Counted from the first letter of the stretch, positions 49,925 to 62,572 are shown. The stretch: 64,000 bases of DNA from Lepisosteus oculatus (GCF_040954835.1 NC_090703.1:7373001-7437000), one strand, 5' to 3'. Notes: generated by a model not told the origin, from the letters alone. Numbers and translations: made by a program.

Positions 49925-51282
49925 GTAAGCCGACCACCGCCGCCGCCGTCTCCCTTCTCTCCCAGAGTGTGCCCGGGTGTGACTCCTGCGCGGATCCGTG
50001 CGTCTGCAGGAATACTGCTCGGGCTGACAATCGGACAGCTGTGCGCCGTTCGGCATCCCGCCAGAGTATCTTCATCCCCTCTTGTTGTCTTACTGAGTCT
50101 TATTCCAAAAGGGTTTCTCTGAGACTTGATATACCTTTAAGTTGTGATAACGTACTGACACTATCTTAATGTTAAACCACTGTGGTTCCAGATCTCAAGT
50201 ACACAAAGGCTGTGTAATAAATCTTTTGGATATGAAGCATTTAGCTTAACGATTGAAAGCTGCAGTCCTCTGAGACGCTAAGACCGCTGAGACCGTTTTT
50301 GTCTGTGAGCGGTCTGGGGGGCTCCATTTCAAGTGCTGGAGTTAAAGGGGTGCTGTGCTGATGAGTAACGCGCCCGCTGGACTCCTTCAGGGCTCGCCAC
50401 CCGTTTTCTCTGTGATACGCCTGTGCATGTTCTAATAGTTCATCTGACTTCCTGCAGTGCTCTGGCAGGGCAGCGCGGCGTGTCGAGCTGGCTGCGGGTC
50501 TCCTCGCTCTGCTGGCTCTGTGCTCGTGTTCACCCCCCCTCAGGTCACGCTTGACTCCCAGCAGCCCCCACTCAAGCCCTGCGGCCTGCCAGGTGTTGTA
50601 GCCTGTGCACAGCGCGCAGGGAGTCTGGGCTGTGGTGCTGCAGACAGTGACACACTCTGCACTTCCTGTGCTGAAACCCAATTTGATGTATTTGTGTGAT
50701 GTAATTGGCCGTCAGGTATCGGGTCCAAACTGACCTGTAAAAATGCAAACCAAGTCCAGTACAGGACGTGCCTCTGCAGTGGCGCCGAGCAGAGTGCTCC
50801 ACAACTTCAGAACAATAAAATGGACAGCTGGTGTTCATCTTGGAGAAACTGCCTGAGCTGCCCGTGTCATAAGTCTGGGTATCGGAGATCCAGTGACTAA
50901 CAGCAAGACCAGCTTTGGTGACAGTGTGTTTTACCAGTCGGCCTCAGAAGTTTCATTTCTGTTCAAGTTCCCTATGATCTGCAAGGCAGTGGCTTTTTTA
51001 GAAAAAAGAAAAGGCAGAATTGTCAAGTGGTTCCGAAAAAGAAACACAGGCTCATGTACAATATCAATGTGCTTGTATTTAAAGCTACCAACACAATGGC
51101 TGAATTCAATGCTGAGTAATTGTTTTGAGGAGCATGAAACCTTTTCCATCTGCTCACACGAAGTTAATGAAGCTCTAATTTCTCTGCCAGCTGTGTGTTG
51201 CTGTGGATGACCTGCAGGAGTGGATATGAGCTGTAGTGCCTGGCGGCTCTCAGACGCCGAGTTTACTTTTGGACTGAGATGG
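49925..51282 (+). other. prkch intron 2, first part
   Basis: Intron sequence before the hAT insertion. No exon or repeat family recognised. Confidence 0.45.
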
Positions 51283-51290
51283 GTTCTGAG

Positions 51291-51999
51291 CAATATTCCC
51301 TCTAAGTTGTGCGCACACAGGTTATGAAATCAGCACACATAGGAAATTGAACTGCGCTCAAAAAAAATAAATTCCCCCAAAAATATATGATAATAAAACA
51401 AACACAGTCGTCATCTGAAAAGTGTGGAATTGACCACATGACTTGACTGTGTGCATTATTATTTCTACTCGATCATCAATATCTATGCTCTCGTAGTCTC
51501 GTACCTCACTGTTCCAACTCGCTCCAACTCGCCCCACACTCAGTCTCCATGACTGGACTCGCTGTGTCACTGTCCTGGTCTTTAGGCTCTCTGTGCTTCA
51601 CAATAAACAGCCTTTTCCTTTTCCAGTTTGTACAGTGTGCGTCGTTGAAAGTTGATATCGTAGAAACGTAGACTAATAGTGTTCAAATTTGGATTACTCA
51701 ATTAAAAGTGTATTTTACTTAAAAAAATAAAAACATTGATTCACTATGTCGAAAGAGGTGAAGACCTGCAAGATCATTTGAAGGGGAACGGCTTGATGAA
51801 TTGGTAGAACCCCCTACTCCGAAAAGTCATCATTTGATATATGTTCCGTTGCGAGAAATATTAACAAAAATTAATTTCAGGTTAACAATTTTATATACAC
51901 TTCGTTTGGTTTCTACACTTTTTTTGTCACTGGGAAAAACAAATTGCACAACTTGAATTTTTTGCGCACACAGGCCATTAGAAATTAGAGGGAAGATTG
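51291..51999. mobile_element. Non-autonomous hAT-type DNA transposon, 709 bp
   Basis: The left end CAATATTCCCTCTAAGTTGT and the right end, read in reverse as CAATCTTCCCTCTAATTTCT, form imperfect terminal inverted repeats (14 of the first 15 positions agree). GCGCACACAGG lies near both ends, in the same orientation. Flanking it are GTTCTGAG (51283-51290) and ATTCTGAG (52000-52007), an 8-bp target duplication with one mismatch. Eight bases is the hAT length. No transposase frame is present, so movement would have needed a transposase from elsewhere. It lies in prkch intron 2. Confidence 0.85.
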
Positions 52000-52007
52000 A
52001 TTCTGAG

Positions 52008-53039
52008 TGGGTTTTGCCAGTTCTTCCCATGCCCGAGTGGATTCAGTGACATTCTGACTAGGCTCATGGGTGTCTGTGAATAGTCCTTGTGTTCTTGCGT
52101 GCCCTGAGATGATCCAGGGACCTATCCAGGGTATGATCCCACCTTGTACCCTGTACGTCTGGGACAGGCTAGTTTGCTGTAACTTTATCAGGAAGAAGAG
52201 ACTTTGTGACGATGAATGGGATGTTTATTGCCATACTGTTCCACTCTTTGACACTGCATTTCTTGCATGCTTTTGACATGACTTTCATCTTGAACCTTTT
52301 CCTTTTGTTAAAAAGCTGTTATTAACTGATGCATTTAGTCAGTAACCGGTCAACGCGTCCTGACAGCAGTGCTTTTCTGTGAGCTGTGTTTGTAGTGACA
52401 GGGAGTTTTTGCATTGGAGTTGGAATGCAGACAGAGCATAAGGAATTGATATCAGACTAGATTAGATGAGCTGATCATTCACAGGAGATTCTTAGTTGAA
52501 TAGATAAAAAGAGATAAATAGAGACGATAAGCTGTAAAGGAGAAATACAAAATACAATTTAAATGATAGAAGTAAAAGTTAAGGGAAGAAAGTCTCCGGT
52601 TAGCTCACTTGGTGGTTACCAGTGTCTGGAGTTTCCATTGTGTAGGAACCAGAAATGCCTGACAGGCAGAAAGCAGACACTGTGGTTACAGTTTTCGTTT
52701 GTGTTGCTAATGGCCTGTCATTAGAGAGCCCTTTGGACTGTGAATTCTCTGCTGCCCGTGCAAAGCAGCAGCTCTGAGTGACCAGCATCAGTGCCGCCCG
52801 TCCACCATCAGTCCAGTCAGCGGTGTGAGTACCAGGGCTTACTGAGGTGCCAGCTGGTTCAGTATACGTGAATGTGCAGCTGTAGGTATCTGAGGAGATG
52901 ACTCCATTTCCTGCCCTCACCACCCACAATGTGCTTGTGTGCTTAACGCAGGACAGAATTACTTTTGATTCCTAGAAAGGTCGACATAATTACAAGCAAT
53001 ATTCCAGTAGATTATCTTGGACGAAAACAACCAAGAAAG

Positions 53040-53070
<31 letters not shown>

Positions 53071-53446
53071 TTGCCCTGTGCTTGTTATTTTAAACAGCCA
53101 CAATGATAATTTCCATGGTGATGAGTGTGTCACCACTCTACTGATTGTGCTATTAAAGGTTCGCCCCCTCAGTGTACAGTGCCAGACTGTTATATGGTAT
53201 CCTTACGGTGTGTTTGTAGCTTGCAGCCCTTGGTGACCGTATACACAAAGGATTGTGCTTTTTTTACCCCCGGGTGCCTGCATTTGTCGAGATGTGTGTG
53301 AGATCTAGAGCTGTGAACTCCTGACTTTGACCCTTATTTACAGCAGTAAATGAGTTGGTGTACAGTTGCCACAGGCAATACTTCCACTTCCTCTAGATCT
53401 GTGTCTTACCATTGGTTCTAGCAGATCCGTTGGTACCAGACAACAA
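52008..53446 (+). other. prkch intron 2, between hAT element and SINE cluster
   Basis: No exon recognised. It contains a (TTG)n microsatellite at about 53039-53070. Confidence 0.45.
53039..53070 (+). repeat. (TTG)n microsatellite
   Basis: About ten uninterrupted TTG/GTT triplets, ending in TTTT. Confidence 0.95.
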
Positions 53447-53503
53447 GGTGGGCGGAGCAGTGGCTCTGTGTCTCAGGATCTGCGCCTGTGGCTGGAAGGT
53501 TGC
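53447..53503 (+). repeat. tRNA-derived SINE, 5' head only
   Basis: GGGCGGAGCAGTGGCTCTGTG, TCAGGATCTGCGCCTGTGGC and TGGAAGGTTGCCGG match the head of the SINE at 27990. The copy stops before its B box and continues directly into a minus-strand SINE3-like element. Confidence 0.65.
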
Positions 53504-53790
53504 CGGGGTTATACCCCTACTCTTTTCGAGAGGCGCCCTGGAATTTTTAATGACCACACAGAGAGTCAGGACCTCAGTTTTATGTCTCAACTGAAGGACA
53601 GTGCCTTTTACAGTATAGTGTCCCCGTCACTATAACAGGGCATTAGGACCCACACTGACTGCAGGGTGAGCGCCCCCTGCTGGCCCCACTAACACCACTT
53701 CCAACAGCAACCTTAGTTTTTCCCAGGAGGTCTCCCATCCAGGTACTGACCAGGCTCACACCTGCTGAGCTCCAGTGGGCTGTGATGTGG
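53503..53790 (-). repeat. 5S rRNA-derived SINE (SINE3-like), 5' part, minus strand
   Basis: Read on the minus strand, the head GAGCTCAGCAGGTGTGAGCC then TGGTCAGTACCTGGATGGGAG and ACCTCCTGGGAAAAACTAAG resembles the 5S rRNA internal promoter half. It continues with GGCCAGCAGGGGGCGCTCACC, AGTGACGGGGACACTATACTG and a CTCTCGAAAAGAGTAGGGG block. It matches the plus-strand copy at 23930-24436 over its 5' half and breaks off at the tRNA-SINE head. Confidence 0.8.
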
Positions 53791-53837
53791 AAAGATTCGT
53801 TTGTTTCTCTCCGTGTACCTGTGCAATCTCGAGTTAG

Positions 53838-54125
<288 letters not shown>

Positions 54126-54169
54126 TGAGTCAGCCCACACCCCGCCGTCTCACTGCCACGTGCTCAGAT

Positions 54170-54192
54170 GTGTGTGTGTGTGTGTGTGTGTA
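54170..54192 (+). repeat. (GT)n microsatellite in prkch intron 3
   Basis: GTGTGTGTGTGTGTGTGTGTG immediately after exon 3, within a 334-bp intron. Confidence 0.9.
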
Positions 54193-54458
54193 CCAGGTTC
54201 CTACAGTCCTCACACAGAATAAGCGACCTTCAGCTGATGTGTGGGTGGTCTATATTCCAGCAGGCGCATCTTCTTTTCTTCTCCAAGTAAATCCCACCTG
54301 ACATTCCTGGACAAGTTTAGTTTGCTGGAGAGGACAGTTCTCCAGCACCGTGCACGCTGCCTGGTGTAAGGACCTCACAGGGGTGCAGGGAGAGCAGAGA
54401 GGCTGGGGAGCTGCTGTCTGTGCTGAGGCTCTTCTGACTTTCTTCTTTCTGATTATAG

Positions 54459-54493
54459 GGGGGTGTTCGGGAAGCAGGGCTACCAGTGCCAAG
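54459..54493 (+). CDS. prkch: prkch micro-exon 4 (GVFGKQGYQCQ)
   Basis: A 35-nt exon encoding the rest of Trp190, then GVFGKQGYQCQ and one base of the next codon. Cys200 is a C1A zinc ligand. The GVFGKQGYQCQ wording is the eta form, while epsilon has GVIGKQGYQCQ as I recall it. The acceptor is TTATAG and the donor AAG|GTATGT. Confidence 0.94.
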
Positions 54494-56200
54494 GTATGTT
54501 CCACTTTCTGCCGTTCTGCATTTCCTGTATTCATACACTGTATATTTGCAGAAGGTAACCTTCATCCTCCTCGCCTTGCAGCAGATATCTAACTGGCCTG
54601 ATGCAGGAGTCCACAGCTCTCAATAGGAGTGAGAAACTACTTTGCATGCTCAAACAAACCAACAAACAGACAGGGGGACTAGACTCGAGGTTTAGTGAAA
54701 GCACTAAATGCTGCTGTTTCTTGTGAACAGAATAAACCCACGACAAACTCTTAACCAGTTTGAAACTGCCTCTGGCTCAGGTTTAAAGGTGTCAGCAACA
54801 GACAGAGAAAGGTCATAAAGAGGAAAGAAGGTTTCTAAATGCCTTCTGGATGGGGGATGGGCTGGAACTGTTCGGGAGAATAGAGGACAGGCGTCGCAAA
54901 ATAAACACGCTGGCTCTGCAGTTGTCTACTCTCAGTGAAACCACTTCATTGTCAGTCCACTTTGAAGGAAACGCATGCACTGTGAGAAAGCAGCTTACAC
55001 CAGCCTCTGCTATTGTGCAGCTCTATCTCCCCCATATCACTGGGTGAAAAACCGCTGCCTAGGCTGAGCTACTGTAGAACACAGTTGCTCTCTGCAGGCC
55101 CACCACAGACTGGGGACTGCAGGCTGTACACCCTTCGTGACCGAGAGCTGTCAAGTCTGCATTTCCTTTTTCACTCCCTTCGCGGTACATTTAGCGGACT
55201 TCATTTTTGACACTCATGTAGACCTTCATCTTTTCTAGTATTTTGAGAGTTTGTTTTTTCAAGAGCAGCGAAGTCGGTTTGTTTTCTTAGTAAAAAAAAA
55301 AAGAGAGAAAAAGGAAAACCACTTGTGAAAGCTCACAAGTCACTCTGCACTTTGCGAAGGCTTGCTTGTAGAGCCCAGCAGGGAGAGTCATTAATCCATT
55401 CATTCAGTCAATCATTTACTACAATTATCTAGTGCTACTTGCAGTGTGTCTGTATACTTTTTCTTATTGAGCTGTAAAAATTGACTTCATACAACATTTA
55501 AATAGAGTTCTGGTGCTCAAATGGAAATTCAGCCCAATGCAATACGATATGTTGTACAGTGGTGGAGACTAGCTCCTAGAGATCTGGAGAGTCTTTAGGT
55601 TTGCAATCTGCTTCTGCTCTTAAAGACCAAACTGACCTAATCATTAGATTAAAAAAAGCAATTGAACACTTTACTTCACCGGTTGTTGATTTAAAGAGAT
55701 ATAGAAAACCTGCATTTCTGAGCTGTAGTAGTTCAAGTGTCTTACAGCACACCAATGCAAGATTTGATGATTTATTGTGTCTGTCCTATCCTGGCTCTCA
55801 CTACAACTATGTCTGACTCCAACTGAGCTCTCAAGCTGCTTTATTTAACACTAAATAATTTGGCAATTAGACTTTTTTCCAAAGTTTCTGTCCCTGACGC
55901 TAATGGAGACTTCAAATGATCTTTGAAACTGCTTATTTAACTTGAATGTTGCTGTCATTTTTTGATGCTGTTATTTGGGAGCTCAAAACACACATTTAAG
56001 AAAATGATTATTGCACTTAGGGCTTTGGTTAAATAGCCAAGAAGTCCACTGGAAAGCTGGCCCTAATATATGTCAGTCAGGAGCATATTGCATACAGAGG
56101 AGCTCTAAAATGAAGGTCAGCAGAGAGTCTTTTCAGAAAGTGAAACAGTTTAAGGGCAGGCACGTGACTGGTTGTGTCCTGTCTCTCTCTCTCTTTTCAG
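54494..56200 (+). other. prkch intron 4
   Basis: 1.7-kb intron without a recognised exon or repeat family, apart from an A-rich tract near 55290-55315. Confidence 0.45.
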
Positions 56201-56283
56201 TGTGTACCTGTGTTGTCCACAAGCGATGTCACCAGCTCATTGTCACAGCATGTCCCCGCATGAAGAAACCCGCCAATGAAGAG
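56201..56283 (+). CDS. prkch: prkch exon 5 (C1A end)
   Basis: It encodes VCTCVVHKRCHQLIVTAC, then PRMKKPANEE. The zinc ligands Cys203, His208, Cys211 and Cys219 complete C1A. Spacing is H-x12-C-x2-C-x14-C-x2-C-x4-H-x2-C-x7-C, a perfect fit. The linker after Cys219 (PRMKKPANEE) differs from human PKC eta. The donor GAG|GTCAGG is somewhat unusual but keeps the frame. Confidence 0.92.
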
Positions 56284-57745
56284 GTCAGGGAGAACGCACG
56301 CTGCTGCTTTCTTGTTAATACAACACAGTTCAGTGCAGAAGACGCCTGTACGGAAATAACCATTCTAGCTGTTCGTTACAAGAAAATCCTCCAAAACGTA
56401 GTTACAAACCGGCTTTAACTCGGGACCTTACCTTTCCTGTGTCAAACTGCGCTCACTCTGTAGTGCCTGAATTAGTTTGACTGTTTGATCAGGGCTTGTC
56501 TACAGGGGAAAAAACGAACAAATATGAACGTCAGCCTCCTTAGCATGGAGAGGCATTCTCATGAGCTGAGAGGCAAAGTGTTTCAGTTGTTTTTTTGTGG
56601 TTTCTGAAACGGGAGATTCAGTTGTTCTGTACCTTCTACACTCATGATGTTCTGTTGACAGTGCACGCGCCCCCAGACACATGCAGATTATGCAGATCAG
56701 ACACATGCTCAAAAGCATTTCAGTCGTCTTGACATTCACAGTCAAGCAGAGCAGACGGCACCTGACGTGTTCTAACTCTTTCAGTCAGTTTAGATCAAAG
56801 AATTGTATTTCTTTTAGAAGTAGGGCTCAGAAAAATAACACCACATTGGTAAAAACAAGGGGCAGAAACTGTAACAAAGGCACTTGTGATCCTCTTAGCT
56901 CATGTGCAGTCACTCATAGGTTGGGTGATGCTGCCACCTAGCAGAGCTGTCAGTATTGCAGGCTGTTTCTGTCGGAGCGACCAACTTGACAATAAAAACA
57001 AAGGAGGAACCAGAAACTGTTTAATGGGGAATAGCTACAGAGCACGGTGCTTATTTTCTCCTGCCTGGTTATACAAGTGTGGCTGCAGTTGTGAGACTAC
57101 CGCTGCACAGTTTTGTGGAAGTTTAGTTTCACATGCGCACACACACACCACTTAAAGAGGCAGAAAAGGTGGGGTTATTTTTTTTTCCCAACTAAATGAG
57201 ATGGAGTCAGTAAGACCTCTTAGCTGTGATTACCCAGCATCAATTAATCCAGTTTAATAAAACATAGTTTTTTCTCATTTACATTTTTTCACACTGGCTT
57301 GTTTGTTGAAATTGTGTTTCTGCTGCCTAGCCAGCTAGCAGTCAGGGGTAGCGGTGGAATACTTTTGCCCTGGAAGCCTGTGGCTTCACAGGTTTACTAG
57401 GCCTCTAGAAGCATGCAAATGATGCTTAATCTGTGCAGTTTAGAAACTAATTAGTTTTGTTAGTAACTAGCAAGTAGGAGAAGACTTGGAAGACCCCAGA
57501 GAACCTGGTTAGCCCACTAGTAGATTAGTGTGTCAAAAGGTTTTGATGAATGCAGGTACAGTTTTTCACCAGTTTGTCTCGCAGGCCTCAGGCCTGGTTG
57601 CTGCAATGGGACTCTCGCCTCTGACCAGCTCCTTGGTCGCTCACTTGCTGCAGCGCGGTGCAGCAGTGATTCGGTCACCAAGCGTTATCATTATCAACAT
57701 TATCATGATTATCATCAATCCTGTGTTTTCTGTGCGCACGGACAG
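56284..57745 (+). other. prkch intron 5
   Basis: 1.46-kb intron with no recognised exon. Short (CA)n near 57136-57149 and a T-run near 57177. Confidence 0.45.
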
Positions 57746-57875
57746 GCCACTAACCAGGGCTTCAGCATCAACGTGCCTCACAAGTTCAACATGCACAACT
57801 TCAAGGTGCCGACCTTCTGCGACCACTGCGGCTCGCTGCTCTGGGGCCTTGTGAGACAGGGCTTGCACTGCAAGA
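57746..57875 (+). CDS. prkch: prkch exon 6 (C1B)
   Basis: It encodes [20 protein letters not shown] and then [20 protein letters not shown] and HCK, most of the second diacylglycerol/phorbol-ester binding domain. His241, Cys254, Cys257 and Cys271 are in place, and the [13 protein letters not shown] core with its Trp262 is conserved. Trp here is typical of novel PKCs with high diacylglycerol affinity (family knowledge). The donor is AAGA|GTAAGT. Confidence 0.95.
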
Positions 57876-58319
57876 GTAAGTCTTCCTCTCTCCCTTTGCA
57901 CCACTGCACGCTGCTCAAGCTCCGAGTGCGCAGACTACTCATTGCTCTGCCAGGGGAAAGTTTAATACTGGATATAGTCACTGTGATATCGTTTGTTTTA
58001 TCGATCCATATTTTTGTGGCCACAGTAATTTTTGTTTACTGTGCTTAACACCTTTCCTGTAGAGAACTCTAAGATGCTTTGGGGTGATGAGACACTGTAT
58101 AGTTCGTCTGTGTGCATGTTGTGCCATGCACTTTGGCACACAGCGAAACTGATGGTATCTGAAGCCTAAATGAAGTTTTGTTGTCTTGCGTATGCTTGGT
58201 GGCAGATTATTCTGTCGGCTTGTCTTATCTGTGTTGGGGAAGAGACTGTAGGGACTGATGGTATCGCTGCCTGGAGGATGTTGCGTCCTCCTGACTGTGT
58301 CTCTGTGATTTGTCCGCAG

Positions 58320-58453
58320 TCTGCAAGATGAACGTGCACATCCGCTGCAAGCCCAACGTGGCGCCCAGCTGTGGGGTGAACAGCGTGGAGCTGGCCAACA
58401 AGCTGGCCGAGATGGGGCTGCAGGCGGGGGGCCTGTCCAAACGCAACTCCATG
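58320..58453 (+). CDS. prkch: prkch exon 7 (C1B end, V3 hinge start)
   Basis: It encodes ICKMNVHIRCKPNVAPSC, completing C1B (Cys274, His279, Cys282, Cys290), then GVNSVELANKLAEMGLQAGG and LSKRNSM. The GVNxVELA and GLQ(A/P)G wording follows PKC eta. I placed the donor at ATG|GTAGTG because it keeps phase with the next exon. It is a weaker consensus than the others, so the last few residues are less certain. Confidence 0.88.
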
Positions 58454-59055
58454 GTAGTGACGTTGTCTCTGCTGTCCACTGTACTGTCCCCCTCTCCCTC
58501 ACACTGTGTCTCCTATCACTGGGCAATACCTCTTCACCGAGCGTTTTAAAGGCCATTCCAGGGCTCTTAATTTACTGCACTCTAGATGAAGCACGATTAC
58601 CACAGGCCTGCAGGATTCTGGAGTGCTGTAACAGGGTGGAGGTGGGAGCAGAAAAATGGCTCCTGATGTTTTTTCTCATAGGCTCGATCAAACTCGTTTG
58701 ACTTTCTGTTGTCCTGAAACACTGAAACATTTGTGTTGACCTCACGAATGCCCTGCACTCCATCAGCATATTTTTATAGTTTAGGTGAAACGGTAAAAAG
58801 CGCTGGGAAATTACCAACCTCAAAATAAAGCTGGTTTAGCCAACATCTCTAAATGCTTATTTTTGATTTAGTGCGGGGTCCCCGGTTTTGAGGAAATAAC
58901 AGTGACTTTCTAACGACAGTCGGGGAAGGGTTCTTCTACTTTTTCACAGTGTGGTGTAGAAACATTCACAGGAGTCTGTTGGGAGTGTGAAAAAGCTTTG
59001 GATTCTGTCCTGTCCACGATAACGGAGACCCGGGGCTGGATCGCTGTTTTCCCAG
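58454..59055 (+). other. prkch intron 7
   Basis: 0.6-kb intron, nothing recognised. Confidence 0.5.
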
Positions 59056-59199
59056 ACCTGCAACAACAACGTGGAGTCTCCGAATCGGAGGTCCAGCGAG
59101 AAGGAGACGCGGTCCGTCAGCTTCGACAGCGAGACCCGGAAACTGGGCATCGATGACTTCACCTTTCTGCAGGTGCTGGGCAAGGGCAGCTTCGGAAAG
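59056..59199 (+). CDS. prkch: prkch exon 8 (V3 hinge, glycine loop)
   Basis: It encodes 48 codons: a hydrophilic hinge (TCNNNVESPNRRSSEKETRS, then VSFDSETRK), then LGIDDFTFLQVLGKGSFGK. The kinase domain opens with LGxDxFxFxxVLGKGSFGKV, and the GKGSFG loop is at residues 359-364. The hinge is short, as in eta and unlike the long hinge of epsilon. The acceptor is TCCCAG-type and the donor AAG|GTGCGT. Confidence 0.93.
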
Positions 59200-59370
59200 G
59201 TGCGTCACGGCAACATCCTGTACCTGGAACTGATCAGTCACCCAGCAGTCCAGCAGAGCTTAGTTCTAGAGTTCTAAAACCACATTGTCATTAAATAACA
59301 CTCTGTCGGTGCCAGCTGTTTGATTGCCTTCCTTTTTTGTCAGTCTGACCTGATTCTCCTTCGCCCCTGA

Positions 59371-59879
<509 letters not shown>

Positions 59880-59880
<1 letters not shown>

Positions 59881-60870
59881 TAGACCAATAAGTCTTACAT
59901 CTCTTACATGGAAACAATAATTAGAATTAATCAAGAGGATCAACTGTGTGGCAACATGGATTTAGGAAACTCCAGTTTGAAAGAGCAATGGCAGGAATAG
60001 ATACAGTACAAATGGAGCACATGATATGGTACAATAAAAGTTTCACAAGGGCTTTGACCATGTTCTGGGTAAAGGATGAATTATTCAGTTGCAGCTGGGA
60101 GGCATTCATGGTGTGTCTTTGGATTGAGAACTGATTAAATGACTGAAGACAGGCTGTATAGATAAGGAGTGAATGCTGCAGTTGGGGTGATGTAATTAGG
60201 AGAGTACCACAGGGAACTGTATTAGGACAACTGCTCCTCCTAATTCATATCAACAGTCTGGATTGTGGCGTAGTCAGTAAATGAATCAAGGTCACAGACT
60301 AGCAATAGAGCAGTGTTTTGATGTGCTTCTTCCTCATTATACAAGTGTGGCCGCTGTCGTGAGAGTGTAGTCACAGAGTGAAGTTAACGCTGAAATATAA
60401 GAAACTGACAAACACTACAGAACCAGAAAAGGAAATTCCAGAAGATTTAGAGCAGATCTGGGACCGGGGGAAAACAGAAACATGATTTTTATTGTAGACC
60501 AGTGCAGAGTGTTACATGCAGATAACAACAAAAGCTATGTGCTGCATGTAAGATGGGAAACACTGAGTCTGAACATGCAACCTGTAAAAATCCTGTCTTA
60601 ATCAGAATGGTACAACTTATAGTTAAGAGTGTAGACATTAAATCAAGGGGTGTTATGTTAATATTGTGCAATGCAGTAGTAAGCCTATATTTAGAATACT
60701 GTGTATAATTTAGGTCACCATGTTACAAAAACAAAAATGATATTACTGTTGTAAAATCTGACTGGAGAGAGCAAACTTGTGCATTCCTGGGCTGAAACGA
60801 ATGTTCTTCTCAGACAGGCTGCAGGAACTGAACCTTTTTAGTCTTGAGCAAAGAAGACCATGATTCCAGG
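59880..60870 (+). mobile_element. CR1-type LINE remnant (decayed RT domain)
   Basis: The plus strand carries, in order and in shifting frames: an HGFRK motif near 59950; a (Y)xKSFTRALTMF segment near 60040, corresponding to DFxKAFD; WIEN near 60120; VPQGTVLGQLLLLIHINSLD near 60205-60265 (the RT VPQGSVLGPLLFLIYINDLD region); and a YLEYCV.FRSPCYKN stretch near 60690-60735, then LSLEQRR-like sequence near 60840-60860. Many stops. This is the most complete CR1-type remnant in the window, but it is dead. Confidence 0.78.
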
Positions 60871-62310
60871 CTGGATGAAATCTATCAGCTATTAGCAGCG
60901 CGGCCTCCTTTCCTCTCTGCCCTGTCCTTTTTCTTGTGCAGAGCAGAATTCAGGTGCTTGCAAAAACAGAGTGAGAGAGAGAGAGCGAGAGAGAATGGAG
61001 ACGATCTATCAGAGCCACAGTAATGGACAGCATCGCCTGAGGAGGGAAGCTCCCTGTGGGTTTGACGGCAACGGATGAAATGACACTTGGTGTGGATGGC
61101 AGAGCAGCAGGAGAGAGGCAGGCTGGGGGCGGGGCAGCAGAACCCTCTCGTGTCACAATCTCTGACTGCCGGTGTGATCTATACAAAAAGTCAGCAAACG
61201 GACAGAAAGTGGATCCCTCTCTTTCACTGCCTGGGTCTCCCTTGCAATGAAGTGGCTCAGTGAAAAGGCTTGTACGGGAATGTAATATTTCCCAGGAGGC
61301 TCCACTAGGGGGCAGCAGCAAGCCTGTCCTACTTTTCCGCCACAGAATGGCTGTAGGGCAGAGAACGTGAGGAATGGGCACAGCCGCCACTGTTCCCTTC
61401 CGCAGGCTGTGCTGGGCCTGTGGAGGGTCAAACCTCAAACCTGCTTTCTCTGACCGCAGTCGCTCACCCTCTTGGTGGAGGACAGATGAGCTCAGACTGT
61501 GCAGTCCTGCACTGTGGCCCTGGTACCTGCATCTCTTCTCAATTTCCTCATGCAATCCTTGTTTTTTTTATAGAACAGTATGACTCGCTCTCTTCTTTTT
61601 AAAGCAAACGACACGCAAAAAGATCATTCCGGCCGGAAGGTTTTTTTGTCACGGGGACAAGACAGGTCATTAGAAATCTTCCAAAAGCCGTAAGACATCG
61701 CCATCATCGGCTTCTTCCACACGGTGACTTAGGGCAGTGGGACCCACTTACGGTAGTTACACAGCAGTGCGTCTCGACATTTTTCCCATCTCATTGCTCA
61801 GAGGGATCTCTGTACTTCTTAAATCATTTCAAGTCAAACAAATGAGCAGCCTTGGTTGTGGGGCGGAGAAAAGCTTGAGCCTGGAGTGGTGTTACTGCCG
61901 CAGCAGAGAAAGTTTTTGGTGCTGATCAGCGCTGATTACTGCGCGGTGTCCCGTGTACGTTCAGGCGTCAGCTCTGTAAACACTATTAAGTAATTTTCTC
62001 TCGCAGAGAGAACAGCCACAGGCTGCCTGCGTCTGCAATATCTCTGCAGCACGTTTCTGAGCCCACAACTGCCACACGTCTGCAGCGTGCCCGTCCAGTC
62101 TCAGCAGGAGTCTCCGTGAAGCAACGATGTAGCTCTGAGCCCTCAGTGATCCTGGTTCTGACTGAGTCTGACATCACAGCCCAGTCACAGGCTGAAATGA
62201 CTTGCCCCCTCGTATGTCTGGAATTCCGTACCTAGCATAGAAATCCTCATCCTCATAAGCTCTGGAGAAGCAGCTTTTTTCCTAAGGATGGGGCACTTGC
62301 TTAATTTATA
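60871..62310 (+). other. prkch intron 9, middle
   Basis: No exon or repeat family recognised. GA-rich low complexity at 60968-60996. Confidence 0.4.
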
Positions 62311-62311
62311 T

Positions 62312-62519
62312 CTCCTAATAATCCCCATCTCTGAACTGGCTTCATCACTCTGTTCTCCTCCCCACTGAAAGCTGGTGTGTGGTGAGTGTACTGGTGCCCT
62401 GTGGCTGCCGTCACATCATCCAGGTGGGGCTACACACTGGTGGTGGTGGAGGGGAGTCCCAATGACCCGTAAAGCGCTTTGAGTGGAGTGTCCAGAAGAG
62501 CGCTATATAAGTGTAAGCA

Positions 62520-62572
<53 letters not shown>
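62312..62572 (+). repeat. SINE3-like element, 3' half with L2-type tail
   Basis: The 3' half of the same SINE family as 23930-24436. It starts at CTCCTAATAATCCCCATCTC and ends CGTAAAGCGCTTTGAGTGG, AGAGCGCTATATAAGTGTAAG and a long ATT microsatellite. The 5S head is missing. The AAAGCGCTTTGAG and GCGCTATATAA blocks match the 3' end of the L2-group LINE at 38700-38790. Confidence 0.85.
62521..62571 (+). repeat. (ATT)n microsatellite, SINE tail
   Basis: Uninterrupted ATT triplets forming the 3' tail of the SINE. Confidence 0.95.

Noticed and set aside
49757..50169. 139-codon plus-strand frame around prkch exon 2
   Set aside because: Only 49861-49924 is exon. The remainder runs through the acceptor and the GTAAGC donor into intron.
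57978..58556. 192-codon minus-strand frame
   Set aside because: It is antisense to prkch exon 7, whose GC-rich codons keep the opposite strand open.
60950..61555. 201-codon minus-strand frame in prkch intron 9
   Set aside because: No recognisable domain, low-complexity Ser/Leu end from a GA-rich tract, no splice or promoter context.
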